Below are positions 48,921-59,589 of a stretch of DNA of 64,000 bases, piece by piece (the first letter of the stretch is position 1; each line of letters starts with the position of its first letter). The notes beneath the pieces are model-generated. The model was not told the DNA's origin, searched no databases, and saw nothing but the letters and a program-made list of their open reading frames with translations. The translations under genes were made by a program, and so were the position numbers. The stretch comes from Blattabacterium cuenoti (GTDB lineage Bacteria; Bacteroidota; Bacteroidia; Flavobacteriales; Blattabacteriaceae): contig NZ_CP059209.1 in NCBI RefSeq assembly GCF_014252075.1, positions 358,818 through 422,817 on the forward strand. Reading direction: 5' to 3'.

Positions 48921-49304
48921 TCAATACACATAACACAAAATTTCTCCCCCTATTCTTTTTTTTCTTGCTTGTTTATCTGTTATGACTCCATTAGAAGTGG
49001 AAATTATTGCAATTCCTAACCCATTTAACACACGAGGTAATTTTTTATATTTGCAATATTTTCTAAGACCTGGTTTACTTATTCTAACTATTTTTTGAAT
49101 AACAGAAGTTTCCTCTTGAGAATATTTTAAAGCTATTTTAATAGTTTTTTTATCCTTTTCTATTTTATAACTCAAAATATACCCATCCTTTAATAAAACA
49201 TTAGCAATTTCTTTTTTTATTTTAGAAGAAGGAACTTCTAAAAATCTATGTTTTGCTAAACTAGCATTTCTAATTCTAGTTAAAAAATCAGCAATTGGAT
49301 CCAT
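48921..49304 (-). CDS. rpsH: Ribosomal protein S8 (uS8)
   Basis: A 30S assembly protein of 127 residues. [19 protein letters not shown] at the start and [20 protein letters not shown] near the end are diagnostic. In many bacteria it also represses its own operon by binding the spc mRNA; no such site was sought here. It lies 19 bp after rpsN. Confidence 0.97.
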   Translation of the reverse strand: MDPIADFLTRIRNASLAKHRFLEVPSSKIKKEIANVLLKDGYILSYKIEKDKKTIKIALKYSQEETSVIQKIVRISKPGLRKYCKYKKLPRVLNGLGIAIISTSNGVITDKQARKKRIGGEILCYVY

Positions 49305-49323
49305 ACAAATATATATTTTTAAT

Positions 49324-49593
49324 CTACCAACTAGCTTTCTTGACTCCAGGGATTAGTCCCTGAGAAACTAAATTCCTAAAAACAATACGAGAAACACCAA
49401 ACAAACGCATATAACCTCTGCTTCTTCCAGTAATAGAACATCTATTTCTTAAACGAACAGGAGAAGCATCTTTAGGTAACTTTTGCAAAAGTTCATAATT
49501 TTTTGATTTTTTTAGAATTTTTCTTTTATTTGCGTATTTCATTACCATTTTTTCTCTTTTCCTTTGTCTTGCTTTGACTGATTCTTTAGACAT
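49324..49593 (-). CDS. rpsN: Ribosomal protein S14 (uS14), zinc-free form
   Basis: A 30S head protein of 89 residues. [17 protein letters not shown] and the C-terminal [20 protein letters not shown] are typical. Only one cysteine ([10 protein letters not shown]) remains, so it is the longer zinc-independent form. It follows rplE by 2 bp. Confidence 0.97.
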   Translation of the reverse strand: MSKESVKARQRKREKMVMKYANKRKILKKSKNYELLQKLPKDASPVRLRNRCSITGRSRGYMRLFGVSRIVFRNLVSQGLIPGVKKASW

Positions 49594-49595
49594 TT

Positions 49596-50147
49596 TTATT
49601 TGTTATTAAAAGGGATTCCAAAAAAAGATAAAAGACTTTTAGCTCCTGCATCATTTTTAGAAGAAGTTACAAATGTAATATTCATTCCCATATTTTTTTT
49701 AATTTTATCAATATTTATTTCAGGATAAATCACTTGTTCTGTAATTCCCATATTATAATTTCCATGACCATCGAAACTACTCTTTTTTACCCCATTAAAA
49801 TCTCTTACTCTAGGTAAATAAACAACAATAAGTCTTTCTAAAAATTCAAACATTTTTACTTTTCGTAAAGTAACTTTTACTCCTATAGGCATTCCCTTTC
49901 TGAGCTTAAAGCCAGATTCATCATGTTTAGAATAACAAAAAATAGCTTTTTGTCCTGTTATATCTGTTATCTCTTTTATAGAAAAATCTATTATTTTTTT
50001 ATCTACAACAGATAAACCAATTCCTTGATGAACCACTATTTTTTTTAATTTAGGAACCTCCATAATAGATTTGTATCCAAACTTTTTGATTAACTTCGAA
50101 AGTATTTCTTTTTTATACAATTCTTGCAACCTAGATTGATAAATCAT
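49596..50147 (-). CDS. rplE: Ribosomal protein L5 (uL5)
   Basis: A 50S central-protuberance protein of 183 residues that contacts 5S rRNA and P-site t[37 protein letters not shown] and [20 protein letters not shown] are diagnostic. It overlaps rplX by 4 bp (ATGA), suggesting coupled translation, which may matter where Shine-Dalgarno pairing is lost. Confidence 0.97.
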   Translation of the reverse strand: MIYQSRLQELYKKEILSKLIKKFGYKSIMEVPKLKKIVVHQGIGLSVVDKKIIDFSIKEITDITGQKAIFCYSKHDESGFKLRKGMPIGVKVTLRKVKMFEFLERLIVVYLPRVRDFNGVKKSSFDGHGNYNMGITEQVIYPEINIDKIKKNMGMNITFVTSSKNDAGAKSLLSFFGIPFNNK

Positions 50148-50374
50148 TCTTTTTCTTTAACTTTTTGTAAGTTGGATATATGAATTGGAGCTTCTTTCTT
50201 TTTAATTTCTCCTTTAGGGTTTTTCAAACTAGGTTTTGAGTGTCTCTTTACCATATTTAAATTATGTACAATAGCTTTATTTTTTTTGGGAAAAACTCTT
50301 AAAACAACACCTTGACTACCTTTATAATTTCCTGATAAAACCAAGACTTTGTCTTCTTTTTTTATTTTTTTCAT
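50144..50374 (-). CDS. rplX: Ribosomal protein L24 (uL24), short form
   Basis: A 50S assembly-initiator protein of 76 residues. The KOW motif KVLVLSGNYKGSQGVVLRVF and VHNLNMVKRHSKPS identify it. It is shorter than the usual 100 or so residues, ending [17 protein letters not shown], so the C-terminal tail is trimmed. It lies 6 bp after rplN. Confidence 0.96.
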   Translation of the reverse strand: MKKIKKEDKVLVLSGNYKGSQGVVLRVFPKKNKAIVHNLNMVKRHSKPSLKNPKGEIKKKEAPIHISNLQKVKEKE

Positions 50375-50380
50375 AATATA

Positions 50381-50752
50381 TTACAAAACTTCTTGTGCTA
50401 AAGATATTATTTTCATATATTCTTTTTCTCTAAGTTCTCTTGCTACAGGACCAAAAACCCTTGTTCCTATCATTTCTCCAGAAGCATTAATTAATACACA
50501 AGCATTATCATCAAAACTTATGTAAGATCCATCTTTTCTCCTTGTTTTATTTTTTGTTCTAATAACCACAGCCTTAGATACTTGACCTTTTTTTACTGTA
50601 CTTCCTCCGGAAACAGATGCTTTTATAGTAACAACTATAGAATCTCCTAGAGAAGCATATCTTTTTTTTGTTCCTCCTAGTACTCTAATAATCAAAGCTT
50701 CTTTAGCCCCTGTATTATCCGATACTTTACAAATAGACTCTTGTTGTAACAT
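50381..50752 (-). CDS. rplN: Ribosomal protein L14 (uL14)
   Basis: A 50S protein of 123 residues at the subunit interface. [38 protein letters not shown] and the C-terminal [20 protein letters not shown] are diagnostic. It is separated from rpsQ by 7 bp and from rplX by 6 bp. Confidence 0.97.
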   Translation of the reverse strand: MLQQESICKVSDNTGAKEALIIRVLGGTKKRYASLGDSIVVTIKASVSGGSTVKKGQVSKAVVIRTKNKTRRKDGSYISFDDNACVLINASGEMIGTRVFGPVARELREKEYMKIISLAQEVL

Positions 50753-50759
50753 ACAAATA

Positions 50760-51038
50760 TTATTTGGATTTCTCCAATATGGATACTAATCTCCAACATT
50801 TTTTTCTACTTATAGGACGAATTTCCATAATACTAACTTTGTCTCCATTTTTAGAAACATTTTTCTCATCATGAACCATATATTTTTTTTTCTTTATAAT
50901 ACTTTTACCATAATATCTGTGTTTCATTTTTTTTACTTCAGAGACTACAATAGTTTTATCCATATTATCACTTATAACAGTTCCTTGTCTTTGTTTCCTT
51001 TTATTACGAATAATGGATTTTTTATGCTCTATTATCAT
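50760..51038 (-). CDS. rpsQ: Ribosomal protein S17 (uS17)
   Basis: A 30S assembly protein of 92 residues. [18 protein letters not shown] and [20 protein letters not shown] are diagnostic. ATG at 51038 gives a basic N-terminal extension ([14 protein letters not shown]) slightly longer than in free-living relatives and a 17-bp overlap with rpmC. No other start codon sits closer to the conserved core. Confidence 0.95.
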   Translation of the reverse strand: MIIEHKKSIIRNKRKQRQGTVISDNMDKTIVVSEVKKMKHRYYGKSIIKKKKYMVHDEKNVSKNGDKVSIMEIRPISRKKCWRLVSILEKSK

Positions 51039-51222
51039 TTATTTTCTTGTTTAATTCTGTTTTCAATCTAGCAATTTTTTTCCTAATAATTCTAATAATC
51101 ATAGGATTTTTATTCATTTCTACAGAATTGTAAAATTTTATATTTTGATAATTATTTTTATGAACTTCAATTTTTTGAATTAAATCATCAATTGATAAAG
51201 TTTTTATATCTAAATCTTTCAT
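51022..51222 (-). CDS. rpmC: Ribosomal protein L29 (uL29)
   Basis: A 66-residue helical hairpin protein at the 50S exit tunnel. [20 protein letters not shown] and the C-terminal [18 protein letters not shown] fit uL29, which is weakly conserved; position between rplP and rpsQ settles the call. It overlaps rplP by 4 bp and rpsQ by 17 bp. Confidence 0.94.
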   Translation of the reverse strand: MKDLDIKTLSIDDLIQKIEVHKNNYQNIKFYNSVEMNKNPMIIRIIRKKIARLKTELNKKINDNRA

Positions 51223-51638
51223 AATTTAATTTCATTAGAAAAAATAAATTTCATTTTAATAGGAAGCTTTTGAGAAGCTAATCTTAAAGCTTCTTTAGCC
51301 TCATTCATTTCCACCCCATCGATTTCGAACAAAATTCTTCCAGGTTTCACTACAGAGACCCAATATTCAACAGGTCCTTTTCCTTTTCCCATACGTACTT
51401 CTTGAGGTTTCTTAGTAGCAGGTTTGTCTGGAAATATATTAATCCATAATTTTCCTTCTCTTTTCATATGTCTAGTAGCAGCTACTCGTGCAGCTTCTAA
51501 CTGTTTCGAAGTGATCCAGCCTCCTTCTAAAGCTTTTATTCCATATAACCCTCTAGAAAGAAAAATCCCTTTCTTGGAATTTCCACGAATCCTTCCTTTT
51601 TGTTTTTTTTTGTATTTTGTTTTTTTTGGTTGTAACAT
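51219..51638 (-). CDS. rplP: Ribosomal protein L16 (uL16)
   Basis: A 50S protein of 139 residues near the A-site t[42 protein letters not shown] and [20 protein letters not shown] are diagnostic. It lies 14 bp after rpsC and overlaps rpmC by 4 bp. Confidence 0.97.
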   Translation of the reverse strand: MLQPKKTKYKKKQKGRIRGNSKKGIFLSRGLYGIKALEGGWITSKQLEAARVAATRHMKREGKLWINIFPDKPATKKPQEVRMGKGKGPVEYWVSVVKPGRILFEIDGVEMNEAKEALRLASQKLPIKMKFIFSNEIKL

Positions 51639-51652
51639 GGTAAAAATATGTC

Positions 51653-52351
51653 CTATTTTTTTTTCCTGTGAAAGGTTTTATTTGCTCTTTGTTTTTTTTG
51701 TATTCCTCCTAATAAAGGAGATAATTCTCTTTTTCCATAGACCTCTCCTTTCATAATCCATACTTTAATCCCTATACTTCCATAAACAGTATGAGCTACT
51801 GCCATATGATAATCTACATCAGCACGAAAAGTTCCGAGAGAAATTCTCCCTTCTTTATAGATTTCACATCTAGCCATTTCTGATCCATTAAGTCTACCTG
51901 AAATCTGAATTCTTATTCCTTGAGCATTCATTCTCATAGCAGAAAAAATAGATAACTTAATTACTTTTTTATAAGAAATTCTATTTTCTAATTGTCTAAC
52001 TAAACCTTTAGATACTAATGGAGCATCTAATTCAGGACGTTTAACTTCAGATATATTAATTTGAACTTCTTTTTTAGTAAGTTTTTTTAATTCTTTCCTA
52101 ATTGTATCTACTTCATCTCCTCCTTTTCCTATAACAAGAGCTGGTCGTGATGTACGAATAGTGATAGTAATAAATTTCAAAGTTCTTTCAATGAAAATAC
52201 GAGAAACTATACCTTTTGGTAATCTAGCTTCTATATATCTTCTTACTTTAAAATCCTCCTGTATTCTATCTTTATAATTATTACACCAGCTAGATTGCCA
52301 GCCCATAATGATTCCAAGACGGTTAACTATTGGATTTGTTTTTTGTCCCAT
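51653..52351 (-). CDS. rpsC: Ribosomal protein S3 (uS3)
   Basis: A 30S protein of 232 residues at the mRNA entry site. [20 protein letters not shown], the KH-domain loop [20 protein letters not shown], and the C-terminal [20 protein letters not shown] identify it. It lies 3 bp after rplV. The sequence before its ATG (TGTAATAT) has no Shine-Dalgarno motif. Confidence 0.97.
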   Translation of the reverse strand: MGQKTNPIVNRLGIIMGWQSSWCNNYKDRIQEDFKVRRYIEARLPKGIVSRIFIERTLKFITITIRTSRPALVIGKGGDEVDTIRKELKKLTKKEVQINISEVKRPELDAPLVSKGLVRQLENRISYKKVIKLSIFSAMRMNAQGIRIQISGRLNGSEMARCEIYKEGRISLGTFRADVDYHMAVAHTVYGSIGIKVWIMKGEVYGKRELSPLLGGIQKKQRANKTFHRKKK

Positions 52352-52354
52352 ATA

Positions 52355-52726
52355 TTACATTTCTTTTTTTTTTTCTAAAAAAACGAGAACGTTACTTGAC
52401 CTTTTTCTAATTCTATGACCTCTTCCTTGAGGAACAGGACGTATCCTTTTTAAGGTTTTTCCTTGATTGACTCTAATTTCCTTTATATATAACAAATACT
52501 CTTTTTCAGAATAAGATTCATCATATTTTTTTTTCCAATTAGATAATAAAGAAAGAAGTAATTTCTTAAAAAGAAGAGATATTCTTCTTTTATGACTATA
52601 TGTTAATATATCCAAAGCTATTTGGATTTCTTTATTTCGAATTAAATTTGCTATTAATCTCATTTTTCTTGGAGATGTCCTAACTCCATTCAAAGAAGCT
52701 GAAACTACACTAGTTTCTTGTTTCAT
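52355..52726 (-). CDS. rplV: Ribosomal protein L22 (uL22)
   Basis: A 50S exit-tunnel protein of 123 residues. VRTSPRKMRLIANLIRNKE and the tunnel loop KTLKRIRPVPQGRGHRIRKR are diagnostic. The middle region (KKLLLSLLSNWKKKYDESYS) is somewhat longer than usual, as in other Flavobacteria. It lies 7 bp after rpsS. Confidence 0.96.
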   Translation of the reverse strand: MKQETSVVSASLNGVRTSPRKMRLIANLIRNKEIQIALDILTYSHKRRISLLFKKLLLSLLSNWKKKYDESYSEKEYLLYIKEIRVNQGKTLKRIRPVPQGRGHRIRKRSSNVLVFLEKKKEM

Positions 52727-52733
52727 TGTGGTT

Positions 52734-53018
52734 TTAATTTTTTCCTTTCAATTTATTCTTGGAACCAGAATGCCCTCTAAAAGTGCGAGTAGGAGCAAAT
52801 TCACCCAATTTATGTCCAATCATATTTTCAGTAACATATACATTTACAAATTGTTTTCCATTATGAACAGCGAATGTTTGTCCAACGAAATCTGGTAAAA
52901 TAGTCGATGGTCTAGACCAAGTTTTAATAATAGTTTTTTTTTCTAACTTCAGATTTTTTAATACTTTTTTTTGCAATTTTATTGATACATACGGGCCTTT
53001 TTTTAAAGATCTTGCCAT
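52734..53018 (-). CDS. rpsS: Ribosomal protein S19 (uS19)
   Basis: A 30S head protein of 94 residues. [38 protein letters not shown] and [19 protein letters not shown] are diagnostic and complete. It lies 9 bp after rplB. Confidence 0.97.
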   Translation of the reverse strand: MARSLKKGPYVSIKLQKKVLKNLKLEKKTIIKTWSRPSTILPDFVGQTFAVHNGKQFVNVYVTENMIGHKLGEFAPTRTFRGHSGSKNKLKGKN

Positions 53019-53027
53019 GATAAAAAT

Positions 53028-53852
53028 TTATTTTTTTCTCCTTTGTAAAATATATTTGTTAGAATATTTTTTTTTAGAACGAGTTCTAAATCCTTTAGAA
53101 GGTAATCCTTTTCTGCTTCTAGGGATTCCTCCAGAGGATTTTCCTTCTCCACCTCCCATTGGATGATCTACAGGATTCATTGCCACTCCTCTAGTTCTAG
53201 GTCTTTTTCCAAAATGTCTTTTTTTTCCTGCTTTTCCATATGTTTCTAACTGATGATCCGTGTTAGAGACAACTCCAATGGTTGCCATGCAAGTCTTCAT
53301 AATCATTCTCATTTCTCCAGAAGGAAGTTTAATTGTAACATATTTTTCATCTTTTGCAAATAATTGAGCAAAAGAACCTGCACTTCTTGCTATTTTTGCT
53401 CCCTGACCAGGTCTAAGTTCTATACAAGAGACATTAGTTCCTAACGGGATCTCACTCAAAAAAGTAGAATTCCCCATATGAAAAGGGATTTTTTTTCCAG
53501 AAATAACTTCTTGACCTATTTTTAATCCATCTATAGCTACAATGTATCTTTTTTCTCCATCTTTGTAATGAAGTAAAGCAATTAAAGAAGATCTATTCGG
53601 ATCATATTCTATAGATTTTATTACCGCAGGTATTCCAAATTTTCTTCTTTTAAAATCTATTATTCTATACTTTTTTTTATGCCCACCTCCAATATAACGC
53701 ATGGTCATTCTTCCAGTATTATTTCTTCCTCCAGATTTGCATTTTCCTTTAACTAAGGTTTTTTCAGGATTATTATTTGTTACTTGATCAAAACGATTTT
53801 TTATTCTGAAACGTTGACCAGGTGTAATAGGTTTTAACTTTCTAATTGACAC
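53028..53852 (-). CDS. rplB: Ribosomal protein L2 (uL2)
   Basis: A 50S protein of 274 residues near the peptidyl-transferase centre. [20 protein letters not shown] and the C-terminal [20 protein letters not shown], including the conserved histidine, are diagnostic. Translation starts at a GTG at 53852, sharing its first base with the stop codon of rplW (TAGTG). Confidence 0.97.
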   Translation of the reverse strand: MSIRKLKPITPGQRFRIKNRFDQVTNNNPEKTLVKGKCKSGGRNNTGRMTMRYIGGGHKKKYRIIDFKRRKFGIPAVIKSIEYDPNRSSLIALLHYKDGEKRYIVAIDGLKIGQEVISGKKIPFHMGNSTFLSEIPLGTNVSCIELRPGQGAKIARSAGSFAQLFAKDEKYVTIKLPSGEMRMIMKTCMATIGVVSNTDHQLETYGKAGKKRHFGKRPRTRGVAMNPVDHPMGGGEGKSSGGIPRSRKGLPSKGFRTRSKKKYSNKYILQRRKK

Positions 53853-54136
53853 TAGACTTCTTTTTTATTAAAAAAATCAATTTTTTGATTTTCTTTAAGT
53901 TGAATAACAGCTTTTTTTATTCTATTGGTTTTTCCATAAAGAAATCCTTTTTTAGTATATTTAGATTTATCCTTTCTAGGATAGATCATAGTTCTAACAT
54001 TTTTTACAGAAACCCCAAATTTTTTTTGAATTTTTTTCTTGATTTGAATTTTATTACAATTAATATCTACAGATAAAATATAACTATTATTGTTTTTAGT
54101 AAACTTTTCTGTAAAAAAAGGCTTAATCAAAATCAT
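53852..54136 (-). CDS. rplW: Ribosomal protein L23 (uL23)
   Basis: A 50S exit-site protein of 94 residues and docking point for nascent-chain factors. [40 protein letters not shown] and [20 protein letters not shown] identify it. It shares one base with the rplB start and lies 11 bp after rplD. Confidence 0.95.
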   Translation of the reverse strand: MILIKPFFTEKFTKNNNSYILSVDINCNKIQIKKKIQKKFGVSVKNVRTMIYPRKDKSKYTKKGFLYGKTNRIKKAVIQLKENQKIDFFNKKEV

Positions 54137-54147
54137 AATCCATAAAT

Positions 54148-54777
54148 TTATATAGATAAAAACTCGTGAATTTTTTTTATTGAATTCTCAGAGAGAATGA
54201 CATTTGGAAAATTTAATAGGGAAAAACAATCCAGTTCATTCACATTTAATAATTTAAAATTATCTAAATTCCGAGAAGACAAATATAAATTTTTATTTTT
54301 TTCTCCAAGAACCATTAATAATTTTTTATCTTTTAACTGTAGTGATTTTAATAATTCTAAAACAAATTTAGTTTTTGGAATATTCAGTTTAATATTTTCT
54401 ATAATTTTGATTTTGTTTTGTATTAATTTTTGTTCAATAATGAACTTTTTTACCTTATTTTTGGTGCTTTTATTTAATTTAATTAAATATTTTCTGGGTT
54501 TTGGACCAAATACTCTTCCTCCTCCTCTAAAAATAGGATTCTTAATGTTTCCTTTTCTAGAACCACCGGTCCCTTTTTGTCTATGTAATTTTCTATTACT
54601 ACCAGATAACTCTCCTCTTTCTTTAGATTTATGTGTCCCTTGACGTTGGGATGACAAATATCTTTTTACTTCTAAATATATAGAATGATCGTAAGATTTT
54701 TTTGAAAAAATTTTTTCATTAAATTCCACTTTTTTATCAGTGAAATTTCCCTTTATATCTAGAATTTTTAATTCCAT
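54148..54777 (-). CDS. rplD: Ribosomal protein L4 (uL4)
   Basis: A 50S protein of 209 residues lining the exit tunnel. The tunnel loop [20 protein letters not shown] followed by [20 protein letters not shown] is diagnostic. It overlaps rplC by 10 bp. In enterobacteria L4 represses the S10 operon; nothing here shows that. A 148-codon open frame on the opposite strand is a shadow. Confidence 0.96.
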   Translation of the reverse strand: MELKILDIKGNFTDKKVEFNEKIFSKKSYDHSIYLEVKRYLSSQRQGTHKSKERGELSGSNRKLHRQKGTGGSRKGNIKNPIFRGGGRVFGPKPRKYLIKLNKSTKNKVKKFIIEQKLIQNKIKIIENIKLNIPKTKFVLELLKSLQLKDKKLLMVLGEKNKNLYLSSRNLDNFKLLNVNELDCFSLLNFPNVILSENSIKKIHEFLSI

Positions 54778-55400
54778 TTTTTTTTATTAATCATCAAATA
54801 TGAATTTTTATTTCCTGGAACTGATCCTTTCAAAATTATCAAATTTTGATGGGTATCTATTTTTAATATTTTTAGGTTTTTAATAGTTACATTTCTTTTT
54901 CCCATTTTTCCGGCCATTTTTTTACCTTTAAAAACACGAGAAGGGTCAGATCCCGCTCCTATTGATCCAGGAGACCTTAATCTATTGTGTTGCCCATGAG
55001 TTCTTTCTCCTACTCCTGAAAAATTATGTCTTTTAACCACTCCTTGAAATCCCTTTCCTTTAGAAATTCCTTTTATACTAACTAATTCTCCTTCTTTAAA
55101 AAGGTCTATGCTTATTTTGCTTCCTAAATTAAAATGAGAAACTGAATTCTCTTTAAATTCTAATAGTTTTTTTTTCGGAGATAATCCAGCTTTTTTAAAA
55201 TGACCGAATAAAGGTTTATTAGTTTTTTTCATTTTTTTTTCATCAATTCCAAGTTGAACAGAAAAATAGCCATCATTTTCTATTGTTTTTATTTGAACAA
55301 CATAACAAGGGTCTGCTTTTACAACAGTACAAGGAACTCTTTTCCCATCTTCCAAGAAGATGCTTGTCATTCCTATATTTTTTACTATTAATCCAGACAT
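54768..55400 (-). CDS. rplC: Ribosomal protein L3 (uL3)
   Basis: A 50S assembly protein of 210 residues. [20 protein letters not shown] at the start and [20 protein letters not shown], followed by [20 protein letters not shown], are diagnostic. It lies 3 bp after rpsJ and overlaps rplD by 10 bp. Confidence 0.97.
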   Translation of the reverse strand: MSGLIVKNIGMTSIFLEDGKRVPCTVVKADPCYVVQIKTIENDGYFSVQLGIDEKKMKKTNKPLFGHFKKAGLSPKKKLLEFKENSVSHFNLGSKISIDLFKEGELVSIKGISKGKGFQGVVKRHNFSGVGERTHGQHNRLRSPGSIGAGSDPSRVFKGKKMAGKMGKRNVTIKNLKILKIDTHQNLIILKGSVPGNKNSYLMINKKKWN

Positions 55401-55403
55401 TTC

Positions 55404-55709
55404 TTACACTTTTATTTCCGCTTCAACTCCACTAGGCAACTCTAATTTCATTAATGCATCTACTGTTTTGGATGAGGCATTATGAATTTGTAAAAGTCTT
55501 TTATGAGTAGGAAGAAAGAATTGTTCTCTTGATTTTTTATTTACATGTGGAGAACGTAATACTGTAAATATTTTTTTTTCAGTAGGTAAAGGAACGGGTC
55601 CATTCAATACAACTCCCGTAGGAAGGACTGAATTAACAATTCTTTCAGCTGATTTATCTAACAAATTATAATCATAAGATTTTAATTTAATTTTTATATC
55701 ATGCCCCAT
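55404..55709 (-). CDS. rpsJ: Ribosomal protein S10 (uS10)
   Basis: A 30S head protein of 101 residues. [39 protein letters not shown] and the C-terminal [16 protein letters not shown] are diagnostic. As in other Bacteroidota, it follows fusA directly (5 bp) with no tuf gene between. Confidence 0.97.
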   Translation of the reverse strand: MGHDIKIKLKSYDYNLLDKSAERIVNSVLPTGVVLNGPVPLPTEKKIFTVLRSPHVNKKSREQFFLPTHKRLLQIHNASSKTVDALMKLELPSGVEAEIKV

Positions 55710-55714
55710 ATCTC

Positions 55715-57820
55715 TTATTTTTTTTCTTTTTTATTACGGGTTTCTATAATAATACCATTGATTACATTGGAAGGAACCGTATCATAGTGAGAAAATTCCA
55801 TTACAGAAGTTCCTCTTCCGGAAGAAAGTGTTCGTAAAACTGTTACATATCCAAACATTTCAGATAATGGAACCAAAGATTGAATTATCTTTACATTATT
55901 TTTTGTACTCATATTTTGAACTATTCCTCTTCTACGATTTAAATCTCCTATTACTTCACCCATGTTTTCTTCTGGAACAATTACTTCTAATTTCATAATT
56001 GGTTCTAATAAAACAGGATTAGATTTTTTAGCGGCTTCTTTAAAACCTAATTTTCCTGCTATTTCAAAAGAAAGTTGATCAGAATCAACAGAATGATAAG
56101 AACCATCCAGAATAGTTACTTTAGCGCTATCTATTTCATATCCAGATAAAGGCCCATTTTTCATCATTTCTTTACATCCTTTTTCTATGGAAGGGATGTA
56201 TTCTTTTGGAATGCTTCCTCCTTTTATTTTATTGATAAATATCAATCCAGATTTTCCTATATCTCCAGGTTCTAATTTAAATAATATATCTGCATACTTT
56301 CCCCTACCACCTGTTTGTTTCTTATAAATTTCTCTATGTTCTACCAAATTTGTTAAAGCTTCTTTATACTCTACTTTAGGTTTTCCTTGATTCACTTCAA
56401 CTTTGAATTCTCTCTTCATACGATCTACAATAATTTCCAAATGGAGTTCTCCCATTCCAGAAATAATAGTTTGACCTGTATAATCATCCGTCCTAACTTG
56501 AAAAGTAGGATCTTCCTCCATTAATTTAGATAAAGCTAAAGTCATTTTATCAATATCAGATTTAAATTTAGGTTCAATAGCTAAACCTATAACTGGATCA
56601 GGAAACAATATATTTTCTAATAAAATTGGATGTTTTTCATCACATAAAGTATCACCTGTTTTAATATCTTTAAAACCAACTACCGCTGCTATATCCCCAG
56701 CTCCAATTTTTTCTATTGGATTTTGTTTGTTTGCATGCATTTGATATATTCTAGAAATACGTTCTTTATTTCCAGATCTTGCATTAAAACTGTAAGATCC
56801 AGATTTAATTTTTCCAGAATAAACTCTGAAAAAAGCTAAACGGCCTACAAAAGGATCACTTGCTATTTTGAAAGCTAAAGCAGAAAAAGGTTCATTTTCA
56901 TTGGGTTTTCTTATCTCTTTTTTTTCACTGATAGGGTGTATGCCCACTATATCTTTAACTTCTAAAGGAGAAGGCAAATATCTGCATATAGCATCTAATA
57001 TAGCTTGGACTCCTTTGTTTTTAAAAGAAGAACCACATAGAATAGGAATTACTTTCATTTTTATTGTATTCTTCTGCAAAGAATGAATAATATCGTCCTC
57101 TGATATAGGATAATTATTGTACAAAAACTTTTCCATTATAACATCATCATGTTCGGATAAAGTTTCAATAAGTTGATTATGGTAATCATTGACTATATTT
57201 TTCATTTCTTCTGGAATAGGATGATTTTTATACGTCATTCCATAATTTTTTTCATCCCATATTATAGCCTTATTCGTTATTAAATCTACCACTCCTATAA
57301 AATTATCTCCACTTCCAATAGGAAGTTGCAATGGGACTGAACTGGCTCCTAAAATTTTTTTTATTTGAGAACAAACATTAAAAAAATCAGCACCTTGTCT
57401 ATCCATTTTATTAACAAAAGCTATCCTAGGGATTCCGTATTTATCTGCTTGTCTCCATACAGTTTCAGATTGAGGTTCAACACCATCAACTGCACTAAAT
57501 AAAACTACCATTCCATCTAAAACTCTCATTGATCGTTCTACTTCTACAGTAAAATCTACATGACCTGGGGTATCTATAATATTAATCTGATATTTTTTAT
57601 TATTATATATCCATTCGCAACATGTAGCTGCAGAAGTTATAGTTATTCCACGTTCTTGTTCTTGCTGCATCCAATCCATAGTGGCTGCTCCATCATGAAC
57701 TTCTCCTATTTTATGATTTATTCCTGTATAAAATAAAATTCTTTCTGTGGTAGTTGTTTTTCCTGCATCAATATGTGCTGCAATTCCTATATTTCTTGTG
57801 TATTTTAAGTCTTTTTCCAT
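55715..57820 (-). CDS. fusA: Translation elongation factor G
   Basis: EF-G drives ribosomal translocation and recycling. The 701-residue GTPase has G1 [20 protein letters not shown], the switch region [15 protein letters not shown]3 [18 protein letters not shown] and G4 [11 protein letters not shown], followed by domains II-V ([38 protein letters not shown]). Length is normal. It lies 9 bp after rpsG in the str order. Confidence 0.98.
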   Translation of the reverse strand: MEKDLKYTRNIGIAAHIDAGKTTTTERILFYTGINHKIGEVHDGAATMDWMQQEQERGITITSAATCCEWIYNNKKYQINIIDTPGHVDFTVEVERSMRVLDGMVVLFSAVDGVEPQSETVWRQADKYGIPRIAFVNKMDRQGADFFNVCSQIKKILGASSVPLQLPIGSGDNFIGVVDLITNKAIIWDEKNYGMTYKNHPIPEEMKNIVNDYHNQLIETLSEHDDVIMEKFLYNNYPISEDDIIHSLQKNTIKMKVIPILCGSSFKNKGVQAILDAICRYLPSPLEVKDIVGIHPISEKKEIRKPNENEPFSALAFKIASDPFVGRLAFFRVYSGKIKSGSYSFNARSGNKERISRIYQMHANKQNPIEKIGAGDIAAVVGFKDIKTGDTLCDEKHPILLENILFPDPVIGLAIEPKFKSDIDKMTLALSKLMEEDPTFQVRTDDYTGQTIISGMGELHLEIIVDRMKREFKVEVNQGKPKVEYKEALTNLVEHREIYKKQTGGRGKYADILFKLEPGDIGKSGLIFINKIKGGSIPKEYIPSIEKGCKEMMKNGPLSGYEIDSAKVTILDGSYHSVDSDQLSFEIAGKLGFKEAAKKSNPVLLEPIMKLEVIVPEENMGEVIGDLNRRRGIVQNMSTKNNVKIIQSLVPLSEMFGYVTVLRTLSSGRGTSVMEFSHYDTVPSNVINGIIIETRNKKEKK

Positions 57821-57829
57821 AATAAAAAA

Positions 57830-58306
57830 CTAAAATCTAAAATGCGAAAAAGCTTTATTGGATTCAGCCATTTTGTGAATGTTTTCTTTTCTTTTAATAG
57901 CTTCTCCTTGTTCTTGAAAAGCATCCCATATTTCAGAAGCTAACTTATTTGCCATAGTCTTTTCGTTTCTAATAGAAGCGCAAGATATCAACAATTTTAT
58001 TGCTTTTGTCATTTTACTATTAGAAGAAATAGGAACAGGAATCTGAATATTAGACCCCCCCATGCGACGAGTTCTTACTTCAACATGAGGCATTACATTT
58101 TTTAATCCATTTTTACATATTTCTAATGCTGATTTTTCTTCTTTTTCTTTTATTAAATCTATTTTTTTCATAGCATTATAAAATATTCTATATGCCACGT
58201 TTTTTTTTCCATTTTTCATTAAATGATTGACAAAACGTGTAACAAGTGGATCGTTGAATTTTGGATCTGGAAAATATACTTTCTCTTTCTTTTTTACTTT
58301 TCTCAT
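57830..58306 (-). CDS. rpsG: Ribosomal protein S7 (uS7)
   Basis: A 30S head protein of 158 residues that starts assembly of the head. DPLVTRFVNHLMKNGKKNVA, EVRTRRMGGSNIQIPVPIS and KRKENIHKMAESNKAFSHFR are diagnostic. It lies 4 bp after rpsL and 9 bp before fusA. Confidence 0.97.
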   Translation of the reverse strand: MRKVKKKEKVYFPDPKFNDPLVTRFVNHLMKNGKKNVAYRIFYNAMKKIDLIKEKEEKSALEICKNGLKNVMPHVEVRTRRMGGSNIQIPVPISSNSKMTKAIKLLISCASIRNEKTMANKLASEIWDAFQEQGEAIKRKENIHKMAESNKAFSHFRF

Positions 58307-58310
58307 TAAC

Positions 58311-58688
58311 TCAATCTTTTTTAGCTAATTTAGCTCCATATTTACTTCTACTTTTTTTTCTTCCACTCACTCCAGCTGTATCACGAGCACCTCGAACGAT
58401 TTTGTACTTTACTCCTGGTAAATCTTTCACTCTCCCCCCTTTAACTAATACGATTGAATGTTCTTGAAGATTATGGCCTTCTCCTGTTATATAACTAATA
58501 ACTTCTCTTCCATTTGTAAAACGAACACGAGCCACTTTTCGCATAGCTGAATTTGGTTTTTTTGGAGTTGTAGTGTAAACCCTAGTACAAACTCCTCTTT
58601 TTTGAGGACAAAATTCCAATGCAATTGATTTCCTTTTTTTGGAAACAGAAGTACGACCTTTTCTAATTAATTGTTGTATAGTAGGCAT
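58311..58688 (-). CDS. rpsL: Ribosomal protein S12 (uS12)
   Basis: A 30S decoding-site protein of 125 residues. [20 protein letters not shown] at the start, [20 protein letters not shown] (with the lysine usually linked to streptomycin sensitivity) and [19 protein letters not shown] are diagnostic. It is the first gene of the rpsL-rpsG-fusA-S10-spc-alpha series; 66 bp separate it from map. Confidence 0.97.
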   Translation of the reverse strand: MPTIQQLIRKGRTSVSKKRKSIALEFCPQKRGVCTRVYTTTPKKPNSAMRKVARVRFTNGREVISYITGEGHNLQEHSIVLVKGGRVKDLPGVKYKIVRGARDTAGVSGRKKSRSKYGAKLAKKD

Positions 58689-58754
58689 ATTCTATATTTA
58701 GAACGCAAATTATGCTATTTAATAAAAAAATACAACTAAATCAATAAATTAACA

Positions 58755-59582
58755 TTAAAAATTATCAATATTAATTTTTTTGTTTTGAAAAGGGGTTTCT
58801 TCAAATGATTGAACATTAAGTTCTTTGTAAATATAACGAAAAGTAGAAAGTAAACAAGGAGATCCATCTACAATAGCGATGTTATGTTCATAATGAGAAG
58901 ATATTTTTTCATCTAAAGTAGTAATAGTCCATTGATCTTTATGAAAAAAAATTTCGGAAGAGCCTAAATTAACCATAGGTTCTACAGAAAGTACCAATCC
59001 ATTTTTTAATGGAAAACCTTTTCCTTTTTTTCCAAAATTAGGAACTTGAGGATCTTCATGCATTTTTTTCCCGATACCATGACCTACAAGATCCTTTACA
59101 ACATTGTATCCACATTTTTCAATGTAAGATTGTATAGAAAAACCTATATCCCCAATATGATTTCCGGTTAAACATTTGGAGATTCCAATATAAAGAGATT
59201 TTTTAGAACAATCAAGAAATTTTTTTATGTCGGCAGAAACATTTCCAACTTCAAAAGTATAAGCATGTTCTCCATAGAATCCATTCATATAAACGCCACA
59301 ATCTATAGATAGAATATCTCCTTCAGACAAAGGTTCTCTATTAGGGATTCCATGAACTACTTGATGATTTGGAGAAACACATAAAGTATTTGGAAAGTCA
59401 TACAATCCTAAAAAAGCTGGTTTGCCACCGTGATCTCGAATAAAATTTTCTGCAAGTTTATCTAAATAAAGAGTATTTACACCAGGTTTAACTTCTTTAG
59501 CTAACATTCCCAATGTTTTAGAAGCCAAAAAGGCACTCTTTTTGATTAATATTATTTCTTCTATCGTTTTTAAACGTATCAA
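58755..59582 (-). CDS. map: Methionine aminopeptidase, type I
   Basis: Map removes initiator methionine. Metal ligands expected in the family align with SIDCGVYMNGFYGEHAYTF (Asp and then Glu, where Asp is usual), the histidine of VGHGIGKKMHEDPQ, the Glu of LSVEPMVN and the Glu of SHYEHNIAIVDG. No ATG is available: the frame opens from a GTG at 59627 inside gpmI, and a TTG at 59582 gives a 275-residue protein starting IRLKTIEEI, the usual beginning. I prefer TTG, 7 bp after gpmI; the start is uncertain. Confidence 0.9.
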   Translation of the reverse strand: MIRLKTIEEIILIKKSAFLASKTLGMLAKEVKPGVNTLYLDKLAENFIRDHGGKPAFLGLYDFPNTLCVSPNHQVVHGIPNREPLSEGDILSIDCGVYMNGFYGEHAYTFEVGNVSADIKKFLDCSKKSLYIGISKCLTGNHIGDIGFSIQSYIEKCGYNVVKDLVGHGIGKKMHEDPQVPNFGKKGKGFPLKNGLVLSVEPMVNLGSSEIFFHKDQWTITTLDEKISSHYEHNIAIVDGSPCLLSTFRYIYKELNVQSFEETPFQNKKINIDNF

Positions 59583-59589
59583 AACACAA

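Noticed and set aside
54197..54643. 148-codon plus-strand open frame, rich in Phe and Leu
   Set aside because: It is antisense to rplD, whose L4 signatures are clear; the hydrophobic look comes from complementing lysine-rich codons.
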